Notes: generated from the sequence alone by a model not told the origin. DNA of 64,000 nucleotides from Maribacter hydrothermalis (GCF_001913155.1 NZ_CP018760.1:3720001-3784000); one strand, 5' to 3'; shown: positions 18,796 to 28,356, numbered from the stretch's first letter. Numbers and translations: made by a program.

Positions 18796-19440
18796 ATGAA
18801 AAAACTACTAATCATTGGCTTAACATTTTGTACACTCAATGTTTTTGCACAGAGTAAAACGGAATCAATAAAAGGTAATGATACAAATTACAAATACAGA
18901 GTTAGCTTTCCGGCAATTATCTTAGCTAACATTGGTGATGGAGGCAAAAGAACCAATACGGAGCATATTGAGTTACATCTAAAGCGTGAATTGGATTCTA
19001 AAAACATCATTGGGGTTAAACTCGCCACTTGGAGATTATTCCAGCCAATGGGTATTCAATGGTGGGATGGACTTTTAGACAAAATAGATTCTGAAAGCGA
19101 ATTCTATCCAGGTTATGTTAGAGAAACAGGTGTAGGAATTTCCTATCAGCGCATGCTTTGGAAAGGCTTATTCGCATCAGTAGAAGTATTACCACAATAC
19201 AAAACTTATTTAGACTTAAACAATGAAAAAATAGCCAACGGTTTTAAGCTGTACACCTCATATCACGTTGGTTATCATATTGCTTTTGGAAAAAAGAAAC
19301 GAATTTTTATCGAACCCCAAATTCATGCTCAAAACTGGATGTTCGACACTAACACACCAGATGGATTTAAGCAATTAGACAATAAATGGAAATCCTATTT
19401 CCTGTTTGAACCCAACCTTTACGTGGGAATAAAGTTTTAA
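18796..19440 (+). CDS. secreted outer-membrane barrel-like protein
   Basis: A signal peptide (residues 1-19, NVFAQ) precedes about 195 residues of alternating strands with many aromatic residues, ending in a terminal strand YVGIKF typical of outer-membrane proteins. I recognise no named family. It follows the broken lipoprotein gene and precedes a second barrel-like gene; both share the upstream AAACGAACA-type leader motif. Confidence 0.6.
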   Translation: MKKLLIIGLTFCTLNVFAQSKTESIKGNDTNYKYRVSFPAIILANIGDGGKRTNTEHIELHLKRELDSKNIIGVKLATWRLFQPMGIQWWDGLLDKIDSESEFYPGYVRETGVGISYQRMLWKGLFASVEVLPQYKTYLDLNNEKIANGFKLYTSYHVGYHIAFGKKKRIFIEPQIHAQNWMFDTNTPDGFKQLDNKWKSYFLFEPNLYVGIKF

Positions 19441-19551
19441 GTAAAATCCGTAACTATTAAAGTTCTGAATTATAAATCAAGTCGATATGTTAAGACACCT
19501 ATCGTAATTTTTAATCATCAAAATCAATCAATAATCAAAAGACGAACAATT

Positions 19552-20160
19552 ATGAAATCAATTAAAATCAAAAAACAAATGGTATTAAAAATGGCTTGTG
19601 TAGCCTTTGCATTAGTATCAAGTACAACATATGCGCAAAACACAAGTTCGGAAACAACAACACAGCGAGATGGTTTTATCTTCGAATTCGTAGTAGGTGG
19701 AGGCATAATCGGTATAGAAGATAGTGCTGGTATGCAAACTTTCGACAAAGCACAAGGAACCTTCGTTTTTCCAGATTTAAAGTTTGGTTATATGTTAAAC
19801 GAAAAACTCGCCATTACAGCCGCTATGCCAGGAAACATATACGCATTTCAAGATAATGACAGGAATTTTGGAGGTTTTATTCCATCGGTTCAGTATTGGG
19901 TAAAAGACCGTTGGTGGATTCATGGAGGAATTGGTTTAGCAATAGATTCGCCAGCACTATACGATATAAAAGACAATGTAAATGACGATTGGAACTTTGG
20001 TTGCGCTGTTATGGCAAGTACAGGTTACGAGATTTACAAAAAGAAAAATTTCGCGCTTAATGTGCAGTCTAAATTAGTTTTGGGTCGCGCGTCTTTAGAA
20101 GGTGATATGCATAAAGATGCATTACTCTTTAATGTAGGATTAGGCTTTAGCTGGTTATAA
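19552..20160 (+). CDS. secreted outer-membrane barrel-like protein
   Basis: A long signal region (about 29 residues, ending TTYAQ) is followed by a glycine- and aromatic-rich beta protein: FEFVVGGGIIGIEDS, LKFGYMLNEKLAITAAMPG, VQYWVKDRWWIHGGIGLAID, ending LFNVGLGFSWL. This is a small eight-strand-barrel pattern, similar in style to OmpW/opacity-type proteins. No function can be assigned. Intact lipoprotein gene 35 bp downstream, so the two may be co-transcribed. Confidence 0.65.
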   Translation: MKSIKIKKQMVLKMACVAFALVSSTTYAQNTSSETTTQRDGFIFEFVVGGGIIGIEDSAGMQTFDKAQGTFVFPDLKFGYMLNEKLAITAAMPGNIYAFQDNDRNFGGFIPSVQYWVKDRWWIHGGIGLAIDSPALYDIKDNVNDDWNFGCAVMASTGYEIYKKKNFALNVQSKLVLGRASLEGDMHKDALLFNVGLGFSWL

Positions 20161-20194
20161 GCTTTAATGTGAATAATAAACAAAGCGAAAGATT

Positions 20195-21115
20195 ATGAAA
20201 TCAAATAAAATGAAAATAGCATATTTTATATCGACATTAATATTGCTACTTTTAGTAAATGCATGTAAAACTAAAACCCAAGATTCAAAAGAAGGAGATT
20301 TACAAACTATTGAAAAACCTTACTTAGGTCAAACACCACCAGGTTTCATTCCAATTCCTTTTGCCCCTGGACTTGTTTCTACAGATTTGTATGAAGTCAA
20401 TAGTGCATTTACCCCAGATATGAAAGCATTTTATTTTATTAGAAGAGGAGAGGAAAATAAAACATCAGCTTTTTATGAATACAAATACAATGACACTAAT
20501 GGCGAATGGGATAAATCGGAAATAGCATCTCCATGGATAGGACGACCTGTAATATCTCCAGACGGTAAAACCATGCATTTAGGTGACCGTTATCTAGAAA
20601 AAACGGAATCTGGATGGTCTGAATTACAAAAACTGGAGCCTCCTACTGTAAGTAATGATTCTATGTATATTATGCGCCTTTCATCGTCTTCAAACGGGAC
20701 GTACTATTTTGACACCTATAAAGAGAATGATTCAACTTTTCCAATTCGCTATTCACGTTTAATCAATGGAAAGTATGAGGAACCTATAGCCTTGCCTAAA
20801 GCAATAAACACAGGAACTTTTTTAAGTCATCCTTTCATAGCCCCAGATGAAACGTATTTATTATTTGATGCTAAAAGAGAAGAAGGTTTTGGGGATTCTG
20901 ATATTTATATCAGTTTTAAACAAAAAGATGGTACTTGGGGTAATGCCATTAATTTGGGTGATAAAATAAATACGAACGCTTGGGAAGCTTCAGCAAGTAT
21001 AACACCAGACGGTAAATATCTTTTCTTTAGCAGAAATGTAGGGTCTGATGATTTTGAAAATGTGGACATTTTTTGGGTGGATGCAAAAGTTATCTATGCT
21101 CTTAAAAAGGAATAA
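20195..21115 (+). CDS. PD40/TolB-like beta-propeller lipoprotein
   Basis: A lipoprotein signal (ILLLLVNACKT, lipobox LVNAC) is followed by repeated PD40/WD40-like beta-propeller blades: VISPDGKTMHLGDRYLEKT, HPFIAPDETYLLFDAKRE, ITPDGKYLFFSRN, with a terminal DIFWVDAKVI. It probably sits on the periplasmic face as a binding or scaffold protein; the ligand is unknown. It is the intact relative of the pseudogene at 17800-18668. Confidence 0.8.
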   Translation: MKSNKMKIAYFISTLILLLLVNACKTKTQDSKEGDLQTIEKPYLGQTPPGFIPIPFAPGLVSTDLYEVNSAFTPDMKAFYFIRRGEENKTSAFYEYKYNDTNGEWDKSEIASPWIGRPVISPDGKTMHLGDRYLEKTESGWSELQKLEPPTVSNDSMYIMRLSSSSNGTYYFDTYKENDSTFPIRYSRLINGKYEEPIALPKAINTGTFLSHPFIAPDETYLLFDAKREEGFGDSDIYISFKQKDGTWGNAINLGDKINTNAWEASASITPDGKYLFFSRNVGSDDFENVDIFWVDAKVIYALKKE

Positions 21116-21200
21116 TGAAAAGCAAAGGTTTGTTCCAATTTCATAACACGAACTTTTGTACCCCACATTTTAACCAACTTTGCTGTTAACAAAAACAATT

Positions 21201-22133
21201 ATGAAAGCAATAGAATGTCTAAAATATGGTGGTGTAGAAAACCTGATGCTTAGTAATGTTGAAAAACCAACACCAAAAGATAATGAAGTACTTATAAAGA
21301 TATGTGCTACTTCAGTAACTACAAGTGATGTTCTTATTCGGAGAATGAATGAACCGATGATTCCCAGATTTATACTTCAACTCATATTTGGTTTTGGACG
21401 ACCAAGAAACCCTGTATTGGGAATGGTAACAGCTGGGATTGTTGAGGGTAAAGGTAAAGATGTGACATTATTTGAAATTGGAGATGAGGTTTTTGCTTAT
21501 GGTTCCATATCACCTACCAAACGTCGTTTTGGTTCTTATGCAGAATATATTAGTTTACCGGAAGATTGGAATCTGTCTCTAAAACCAGTAAATCTTAGTT
21601 TTGAGGAAGCTGCAGCAATACCTTATGGTGGTTTGCTTGCGTCTCATTTATTAAAAAAGACAAATATCAATAAAGGAGATAAAATCTTAATTTATGGCGC
21701 TTCTGGAAGTATAGGCACAATGGCCATTCAATTGGCAAAGCATATGGGAGCTCATGTTACGAGTGTATGCAGTCGTAGAAACTCTGAATTAGCAACCTCT
21801 TTAGGTAGTGATAAGATGATTGACTACACCTTAGAAAATGCTGAAAAACAATTGGAAACTTATAAATATGTAATTGATGCTGTAGGCAATTCGAAATCAT
21901 CAAAATTAAAAGATGAGAGCAAAAAAGCAGTGACTTCGAATGGAAAATATATATCCATCGATCATGGAACTCCATTAACGCCAAAAGAAGCCTTTTTCAA
22001 CTTAAAATCTTTAGCAGAACAAGGTAAGATTACCCCTGTTATTGATAGCATATATCCCTTAGAAAAAATGGCCGAAGCTCATACATATGTGGAGATGGGG
22101 CATAAAAGAGGAAATGTAGTTATCACTATTTAG
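21201..22133 (+). CDS. medium-chain NAD(P)-dependent alcohol dehydrogenase/quinone reductase
   Basis: The ATG start gives 310 residues; an upstream TTG is possible but unneeded. It has the MDR layout: N-terminal GroES-like domain (NEVLIKICATSVTTSDVLIR, NPVLGMVTAGIVEGKG) and a Rossmann domain with nucleotide motif IYGASGSIGTMAIQLAKHMG. Catalytic-zinc Cys/His ligands of classic alcohol dehydrogenases are absent, which fits the quinone-oxidoreductase-like branch. It probably reduces a small carbonyl or quinone using NADPH. Monocistronic as far as can be seen. Confidence 0.85.
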   Translation: MKAIECLKYGGVENLMLSNVEKPTPKDNEVLIKICATSVTTSDVLIRRMNEPMIPRFILQLIFGFGRPRNPVLGMVTAGIVEGKGKDVTLFEIGDEVFAYGSISPTKRRFGSYAEYISLPEDWNLSLKPVNLSFEEAAAIPYGGLLASHLLKKTNINKGDKILIYGASGSIGTMAIQLAKHMGAHVTSVCSRRNSELATSLGSDKMIDYTLENAEKQLETYKYVIDAVGNSKSSKLKDESKKAVTSNGKYISIDHGTPLTPKEAFFNLKSLAEQGKITPVIDSIYPLEKMAEAHTYVEMGHKRGNVVITI

Positions 22134-22286
22134 CTCGGCTTTAGATAGCTCATTTCTTAACTTGATTAGTTAAAAAAAGGTACTATTGTCAATCCATAAA
22201 TCATCAATCAAAAAACGAACAGCACATGTTTTTTAAATCACAACTACTACTTAATAAGACTTTTGTATACCATTAGAGAAAACAGA

Positions 22287-22962
22287 ATGAAAGAAGCTAA
22301 AGAAATTTGTCCAAGAAGTAGAGAAGAGTGGAGAGACTGGCTTGAATTGAATCATAAAGAAAAGGATGCCATTTGGTTGGTTTTTTATAAAAAAAGGCAC
22401 TCCTAATTTCAACCTAAGTTGGAGTGAATCTGTTGACGAATCACTTTGTTTTGGTTGGATTGATAGTACAAAAAAGACAATTGATAACGAACGATTCAAG
22501 CAGTATTTCAGTAAAAGAAAGCCGAAAAGTAATTGGTCAAAAGTAAATAAGCATAAAGTAAAAATGTTAATTGACCAGAGTCTTATGAAAGAGGCTGGCT
22601 ATAAAAGCATTGAAATCGCAAAAGAAAATGGTTCTTGGACAATTCTAGATACTGTTGAAAGACTAGAAATACCCGAAGACCTAGAACAAGAACTTAGAAG
22701 ACAGAAAGGAGCAATGAAATACTTTGAAAGTCTAAATAAGTCTTCTAAAAAGGGACTTCTATACTGGGTTGCTTCAGCTAAGAGAGATGAGACAAGAAAT
22801 AAACGAATTTCGGAAATCGTTGAAAACGCTAGTTTACAGATGAAACCAAAACAGTTTAGATATAACGGCATACAACAAGGTTTAGAAATCATAGCCACCT
22901 ATCGGCTAGCTAAGCTTCATATACTAACCGACATAATCGGTTGTTTAAACATATACAAATGA
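22287..22962 (+). pseudogene. YdeI/OmpD-associated family gene with a frameshift
   Basis: The frame begins MKEAKEICPRSREEWRDWLE and runs to DAIWLVFYKK, where a run of seven A shifts it into an early stop (KRHS). Removing one A restores the family sequence: KKGTPNFNLSW, DESLCFGWIDSTKKTID, WSKVNKHKVKMLID, and LYWVASAKRDETRNKRISEI. These are the YdeI/OmpD-associated motifs. Either the gene is broken, or the A run is slippery, or the base call is wrong. The 3' end overlaps the next ATG by 4 bp (ATGA), so the two genes were translationally coupled. Confidence 0.8.
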
Positions 22963-24392
22963 AAATTGTAAAACGAATCTTTAAAATCGTCTTCGCTCTC
23001 ATTAGCTTGCTTGTGCTAATAGGAATCATTACACTTTGGATTGATTCATCAGGAACAAATTATCTTAAGATTACTAAGAATGAATCAGTATCTAATAATA
23101 CTTATCTCATTAAGAACGTTAATGTGATCCCAATGAACCAAGACACTGTTTTGGTTGATAAAATGGTGTACATAAAAGAGGGGATTATTGAAAAGATTGA
23201 TGACACTATTGTGGTCAATGGAATTCAAATTTTTGACGGAGAGAACAAATATCTCACACCAGGACTTATTGATATGCACGTACATGTGTGGGATAGATAT
23301 GAACTCGGACTCTACCTATCCAATGGTGTAACAGCAGTTAGAAATCTTTGGGGCATGCCAATGCATTTAAGAATCAAGGAAGATGTAATTGAGGGCAATA
23401 TTATTTCACCTACGTTTTTTACGACAGGCCCAAAATTAACAGGTTCAGAATTTATTGGTGATGACAATTTGAATCTAAGTAATCCTATTGAAGCTAAAGG
23501 CAAGGTTATTTCATATAAAGACAGAGGTTACGATTTCATCAAAACGTATTACGGATTGGATAAAGCGATTTTTGATGCTGTTATTGAACAAGCCAAGATT
23601 TCTGAAATTGATATTGTTGCGCACCCTTCTCAAAAAGTACCATTTTCATACCATTTGAACACTCAAATTAAATCCATTGAGCATGCCGAAGAAATTGTAC
23701 AGCAACCTTTACAGTTTGATTTAGATACCATTAAGCTGCAAACGATAATTGATTCAATTTCGCAATCCAAACACACGAGTTATAGTCCTACAATTACGGT
23801 ATTTAATAATATTTATCAAATGATGATGGATGATTCAATTTTAGATTCAGAATCATTGGAGTTTATGAATCCGCTCATTAAAATGGATGATAGTAAAAGA
23901 CAATTTGAGCGTTGGTTTAATGCCAAGCAAGAAGATCCTTCGACAATTGATCGGATAAAAAACCAGCACGATTTTCACTTGACCATCGTTAAAAAGTTAC
24001 ATGAAGCGGGTGTTACTTTAATTTGTGGAACTGATGGTGGTATTGGAGTTACGCTTCCAGGTTTTTCAATTCATACAGAACTGGCCTTTTACAAAGAAGC
24101 TGGCCTTTCTAATTATGAGGTGTTGAAAACAGCTACTGTCAATGCTTCTCAAACGCATTCAATTATGAATCAATTTGGAACTATTGAAGATGGCAAGATT
24201 GCTAATTTGTTATTAATGGATGAAAACCCGCTGGTAACGCTGTCTTCGCTTAAAAAACCCACCTATGTTTTTGTGAATGGGCGAAAATTGGACAGAGAGA
24301 CTTTAGATTCTTTTAATGAAAAAGCAAAAAATCGAAAGAATCTAATAGCAACTGCTTTTAGGTATTTGGAAAACTTAATCATTGAAAAATAA
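22959..24392 (+). CDS. membrane-anchored amidohydrolase
   Basis: I start at the ATG that overlaps the previous stop (ATGA). One membrane helix (about residues 8-28) is followed by an amidohydrolase barrel: LTPGLIDMHVHVWDRYELG (HxH), DFIKTYYG (Lys), VAHPSQKVP and SIEHAEEIV (His), CGTDGGIGVTLPG (Asp) and terminal GKIANLLLMDENPL. It is a paralogue of 15572-17131 with the same membrane-anchor design, so both probably act on small amides or lactones in the periplasm; the substrate is unknown. Confidence 0.85.
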   Translation: MKIVKRIFKIVFALISLLVLIGIITLWIDSSGTNYLKITKNESVSNNTYLIKNVNVIPMNQDTVLVDKMVYIKEGIIEKIDDTIVVNGIQIFDGENKYLTPGLIDMHVHVWDRYELGLYLSNGVTAVRNLWGMPMHLRIKEDVIEGNIISPTFFTTGPKLTGSEFIGDDNLNLSNPIEAKGKVISYKDRGYDFIKTYYGLDKAIFDAVIEQAKISEIDIVAHPSQKVPFSYHLNTQIKSIEHAEEIVQQPLQFDLDTIKLQTIIDSISQSKHTSYSPTITVFNNIYQMMMDDSILDSESLEFMNPLIKMDDSKRQFERWFNAKQEDPSTIDRIKNQHDFHLTIVKKLHEAGVTLICGTDGGIGVTLPGFSIHTELAFYKEAGLSNYEVLKTATVNASQTHSIMNQFGTIEDGKIANLLLMDENPLVTLSSLKKPTYVFVNGRKLDRETLDSFNEKAKNRKNLIATAFRYLENLIIEK

Positions 24393-24680
24393 ACTACAGG
24401 TAAAAATGTATATGAAATCAGAAAAATTAAAATAAGATTTAATAGAAATGCTTGATTGCATCATAATTTATAGAACTGCGCCATAATTTTCAATCTATCA
24501 TCAAACTTTATACATAAGGCTTCATAAGAGGTTAGAAGCATATTGCTTCTTGATAGATATTTGTAGAAACAAAAATTGAGCTACTAACAATAAAAATTAA
24601 AGTGTAATAAGTACCAATCATCGCTCGTCATAACATTCAAAATACATCTATCATAATCATCAATCAAAAAACGAACAAAT

Positions 24681-25550
24681 ATGTTTTTTAAATCAAAAGA
24701 AGGAAAAGAAAAAATCTTATCCCTTTACAATCAAAAGTTAAAGGAACTGAATATTGCATATTCAGAAAAATTTATAGAAACAAAGTTTGGAGTCACTAAT
24801 GTTATCATTACTGGCGATACTAAAAATCAGCCTTTAGTGCTCATTCACGGCACAGGAGGTTGTGCACCTCAAATTTTAGAGTCCTTTCCTAATTTAGCGT
24901 CAAAATATTGTGTCTATGCAGTTGATGTCTTAGCGCAGCCCAATAAAAGTGCAGAGAATAGGTTAGATATGAAATCTTTAGATTATGGAAAATGGCTTAT
25001 TGAATTGATTATAAAACTAAGACTGAAAGACGTAACGTTATTAGGCTTTTCCTTTGGTGGTTTAATCAGTTTAAAAGCACTAGAGTTTAACGAGACTCCA
25101 ATTAGACGGGTTTTTTTAATCGCTCCAGTTTATATCGTTAATGGTAATCCTCTTGTAGGGTTATTCAAAATGTTCATACCATTAAAAAAGTTTATCAAAA
25201 CAAATAACCAAAAGCACATTAAAAAAGTAATGAGCGTACTCTTTTCTGAATACGATGATTTTGCGTTAAACTATATGTCAAATACATTCCAACACTGCAA
25301 TATGGATTTTTCTCCTTTACCAATATTATCTAAAATTGATGCAAATAGAATAAAAACACCGATTACAATTTTTGCCTGTGAAAAGGATATAATGTTTCCC
25401 GGAAAAAAAATGATAAGAAGGGCAAAAAGAATTTTCCCTTCATTGAAAGAAGTAGTGTTATTAAAAGATTCAGAGCACGTACCAAGTTCTAAAAACTTTA
25501 AAGTAATAGAAAGTAGTATCATAAATAATTTCAATATGATCAACTCTTAA
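24681..25550 (+). CDS. alpha/beta hydrolase
   Basis: An alpha/beta hydrolase fold of 289 residues without signal peptide. Visible elements are the oxyanion motif LVLIHGTGGCAPQIL, the strand YCVYAVDVLAQPNKSAE, nucleophile elbow LGFSFGGLIS (Ser), the acid-bearing FACEKDIMFP (Asp), and the terminal His in KDSEHVPSS. It resembles the lipase/haloperoxidase-like group; substrate unknown. A CAATCAAAAAACGAACAA leader just upstream of the ATG is shared with other genes of this region. Confidence 0.85.
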   Translation: MFFKSKEGKEKILSLYNQKLKELNIAYSEKFIETKFGVTNVIITGDTKNQPLVLIHGTGGCAPQILESFPNLASKYCVYAVDVLAQPNKSAENRLDMKSLDYGKWLIELIIKLRLKDVTLLGFSFGGLISLKALEFNETPIRRVFLIAPVYIVNGNPLVGLFKMFIPLKKFIKTNNQKHIKKVMSVLFSEYDDFALNYMSNTFQHCNMDFSPLPILSKIDANRIKTPITIFACEKDIMFPGKKMIRRAKRIFPSLKEVVLLKDSEHVPSSKNFKVIESSIINNFNMINS

Positions 25551-25634
25551 ATGTCCTTGATATTTTAATGCGTATGTGTAAAGTGCTTTTCGCGTTCTGC
25601 TTGGTTTTCCGATGTTTAATTCAGTTTCAATGTG

Positions 25635-25720
25635 TGCGTTGGCAAGACATAATCTTTTGCAATTTTTGGCGTAGCGTTGGCTGAAGCGAATTACAAATAT
25701 GTATGGCTTTGAGCGTTGGC
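25635..25720. repeat. GCGTTGGC-rich repeat, copy 1
   Basis: Three GCGTTGGC units are spaced through about 86 bp, with TTTTGCAATTTTTGGC and ATGTATGGCTTTGAGC between them. The same arrangement recurs at 51645-51731 and in reduced form at 55659-55710. Here it lies immediately past the stop of a broken copper-resistance-like gene. Confidence 0.75.
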
Positions 25721-25730
25721 ATTTCATTTA

Positions 25731-26073
25731 CTAATAGTTTAATGTTGCTCCAAATCCAATTCCCATATCGCTGTCATAATGTGTTGAAATTCCTAAATGA
25801 CGAGTAACAATATATTTAAAACCTGACATATATTCCTTGTCTGTATTTACCATAAATGCCCATCTCAATCTTGGCGAAATAGGAATGTCCTCTCGCATTA
25901 ACTGAAACCGAACATTTCCGTCCGTAAAAACCTCGCCTTGTAACTTCACGACGTATATTCCGCTCCCAAACTCAAAACTGCTCTTTGGTCCTTGGTATTA
26001 GTCTGTCCGAAAATGTTCTTTTCTACTTCGCCATTTTGTTCTCGGTAACGCCAATCAAATCCCACAAATGGCA
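25731..26073 (-). pseudogene. 3' fragment of a CopB/multicopper-oxidase-type gene
   Basis: On the minus strand the sequence encodes FVGFDWRYREQNGEVEKN, FGQTNTKDQRAVLSLGAEYT, then after a frame change TDGNVRFQLMREDIPISPRL and STHYDSDMGIGFGATLNY. This is the pattern of the C-terminal barrel of CopB-like copper-resistance proteins in Bacteroidota. The 5' part is lost where a truncated group II intron begins, and the join shows a short shared sequence (TAAAGGGGAG). The frame change near base 25948 also breaks it. Family assignment is moderate; the broken state is clear. Confidence 0.55.
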
Positions 26074-26596
26074 TAAAGGGGAGATATCAGTTAATAGTGA
26101 GTGAATCGGCTTGGCAAACACTCAAACGCAAGCTCAGGCTCCTTGCCAAGAAAACGTTGCCATTGTAATTAGCGGAAAGGCTACAGCGCTTAAAACTCAT
26201 CTAAGAGGATGGTTTAACAATTTCCGATTAGGAAATATAGGGGTCAAACTTAAAAAGCTGGATGAATGGTTACGGAACCGGTTACGCTTCTGCATATGGC
26301 ACGATTGGAAGAAACCAGAGCGCAAACGCAAGAATCTCATAGGTTTAGGTATAAAACAGGGACAAGCGTATGCTTGGAGCAGTACAAGAATGGGAGGATG
26401 GGCAGTAGCCCAAAGCCCAATACTTAGAACTACTATTACCGAAAAGCGCTTAAGAAAAAGAGGTTATCAAAGTATGCTGGCGTACTACCTTAGTGTAAAG
26501 TTCTGATATAACGAATCGCCGTGTACGAGACCCGTACGCACGGTGGTGTGAGAGGCGCAGTCCGTTCCTAACTAGGGGCGGATCCGTCTACTCGAT
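26074..26596 (+). mobile_element. 3' fragment of a group II intron
   Basis: This is about 90% similar to the last 520 bp of the full intron at 27869-29715: the maturase C-terminus (DWKKPERKRKNLIGLGIKQG), domain V (CCGTACGCACGGTGGTGTG) and domain VI ending CTACTCGAT. One base is missing relative to the full copy, which breaks the maturase frame, and everything upstream is deleted. The 3' edge falls inside the core of the recombination site of cassette C1: the next bases, TAGCTGC, complete GTTAGCTGC once the intron is removed. Confidence 0.85.
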
Positions 26597-27650
26597 TAGC
26601 TGCTACCTTTTTTTCAATTTTCAACTGGGTTAGGTCGGTCAACTTCTTGCCATCATATTTCCACAAATTTCCTTTTCTACCACCAAACCACATATTTCCA
26701 TCTTTATCTTCTATGATTGTTCTTATCGAAATTCCTGATAATTTGTCTAAAGATTTGAAACTCCCATTTTCAAAATAGCAAAGAGCTTCTCTGTCGCTAC
26801 CTACCCAAATTTTTCCGTCTGAACTCTGGAATATAACGGCAACATTATTATTACACAAACCATTACTTTCATTAAAGTTTCTAAAGTTTTTTCCGTCAAA
26901 CTTATCCAATCCACCGTTTCGATTTCCATTAGTTCCTATCCAAATGTTTCCTTCTTGGTCTTGATACAGATAGCGGACCATATTATCACTTAATCCACTT
27001 TCCGTTTTGTACTCTTGGAATGTTTCGCCATCGTATTTGGTTATTCCGCCATTACTCATTGAAGCAAACCAAATGTTTCCATTTTTGTCCTTTAAAATGC
27101 TTTGTATGACATTGTGATGAAGATTATCTTCATATTTTCTGCCTTTCTCAGCCAATATATTTTGAAATGTTGTTCCGTCATATTTATAAGCACCACCACC
27201 TGAAGTTCCAATCCAAAATATTCCATTTTTGTCTTGAATTATTGAATTTGCTTGGTTTGGGTTGATTGTTGGGTAAATGTTTTTGTACCATTCGCTACTT
27301 GTGTCAATATAGGGAAGTGAAATTTGAGTAAATTTTTTACCGTCATAATTGCACAAGCCTTTATTAGTTGCGAACCAAATTATTCCTTTGTCATCTTCAA
27401 TGATGTCCCATATTTGGTTGGTGCAAAGTCCATCATCTTCATTAAAATTTGTGAATTTTTCGCCATCAAATCTATAAAGTCCTTCGGTTGATGTCCCAAA
27501 CCAAAGGTCTCCATTTTTGTCTATTAAACTGCTTGTAACAATGTCAGCACTTGTATAAACTTTAGGTTCTTTTAATTCAACAGTTTTCTGTTTCTGTCCG
27601 TCACAAGAAAAAAATAGAAGTAAAGTTATTGTTGAAATCAGAAAGTTCAC
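26568..27650 (-). CDS. cassette C1: beta-propeller lipoprotein (two-component regulator propeller repeats)
   Basis: The likely start is GTG, giving VNFLISTITLLLFFSCDGQ, a lipoprotein signal with Cys acceptor, about 30 bases into the cassette. The body is a run of repeats with DKNGNIWFA/DKDGNMWFGG and YDGxxF motifs, the Reg_prop blades found in sensor histidine kinases of Bacteroidota, but here without a kinase. It is likely periplasmic. The end is unusual: the last nine codons and the stop come from the inserted intron fragment, because insertion in the site core removed the native stop. Confidence 0.75.
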   Translation of the reverse strand: MNFLISTITLLLFFSCDGQKQKTVELKEPKVYTSADIVTSSLIDKNGDLWFGTSTEGLYRFDGEKFTNFNEDDGLCTNQIWDIIEDDKGIIWFATNKGLCNYDGKKFTQISLPYIDTSSEWYKNIYPTINPNQANSIIQDKNGIFWIGTSGGGAYKYDGTTFQNILAEKGRKYEDNLHHNVIQSILKDKNGNIWFASMSNGGITKYDGETFQEYKTESGLSDNMVRYLYQDQEGNIWIGTNGNRNGGLDKFDGKNFRNFNESNGLCNNNVAVIFQSSDGKIWVGSDREALCYFENGSFKSLDKLSGISIRTIIEDKDGNMWFGGRKGNLWKYDGKKLTDLTQLKIEKKVAANRVDGSAPS

Positions 27651-27676
27651 TATTCTCTTTTGTTGTTTTAGGTTGC

Positions 27677-27868
27677 AGCTAACGGTTTTGTATATGGCTC
27701 GTAGCGTGCAAATAAGCTGTTTCCATTCGGTTGAGTACAAGCCAGATTTTTAAATTTTACTATTTATCTTTTTTTTGCGAAATCGTCAAATTTAAAAATT
27801 TGGCGGACTTCGCAAATATGCCAAAACTTCGTTTAAGCAACTGCCCAGCTATGAGCTATATACGGTGT
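27677..27868 (-). repeat. attC-like site S1 (split by a group II intron)
   Basis: The left core is GCAGCTAAC, and the outer arm GTTTTGTATATGGCTCG pairs with GAGCTATATACGGTG at the right. The centre has an AAATTT/AAATTT stem inside GCGAA/TTCGC. The right core continues after the intron at 29716 as TGTAAAC, giving GTTGTAAAC when spliced. Confidence 0.85.
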
Positions 27869-28356
27869 GTGTGCCCAGTATGGGCATCTTTACCTTATAG
27901 CAATATAAGGATTTATTTAGAGGGTGTAAGTCCCTTATGCGCTGGAGTAACGTCTGGAAGCATTAGTAAGTCGCAAGGTTGTTAACTGTGAAGTTAGGAC
28001 TGAAGAAAGCGAGACTACAAAACTCGGTACTGACGAACAGGAACCGTATACAGAGGCATATTTACTTGGGTAAGCAAGCACATCATTGTAACGCCCCAAG
28101 AACACCAAAAGGGTAGATATGTAGATACGGCAGGGATCGAGCGAAAGAAGATGTTCTTACCTGGGGAGGTCTCCAAAGCTACGTGTAGCTACATGGAGAA
28201 GTCAGCAGAGGTCATAGTACTTTACAGGAAATGAGCTAGGGCAGAACCCTAGAGGACTCACAAGTAAGGAAGGACTGAACGTTAGATCACGTCCGGATTC
28301 GTATAGGAATCTGTTAATTGGATAGCCTATACCTAGAAGGACAAGAACAGTACGAA

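Noticed and set aside
27731..27985. A plus-strand frame of 84 codons
   Set aside because: It runs through the S1 palindrome and the 5' ribozyme part of the group II intron; its sequence is explained by these.
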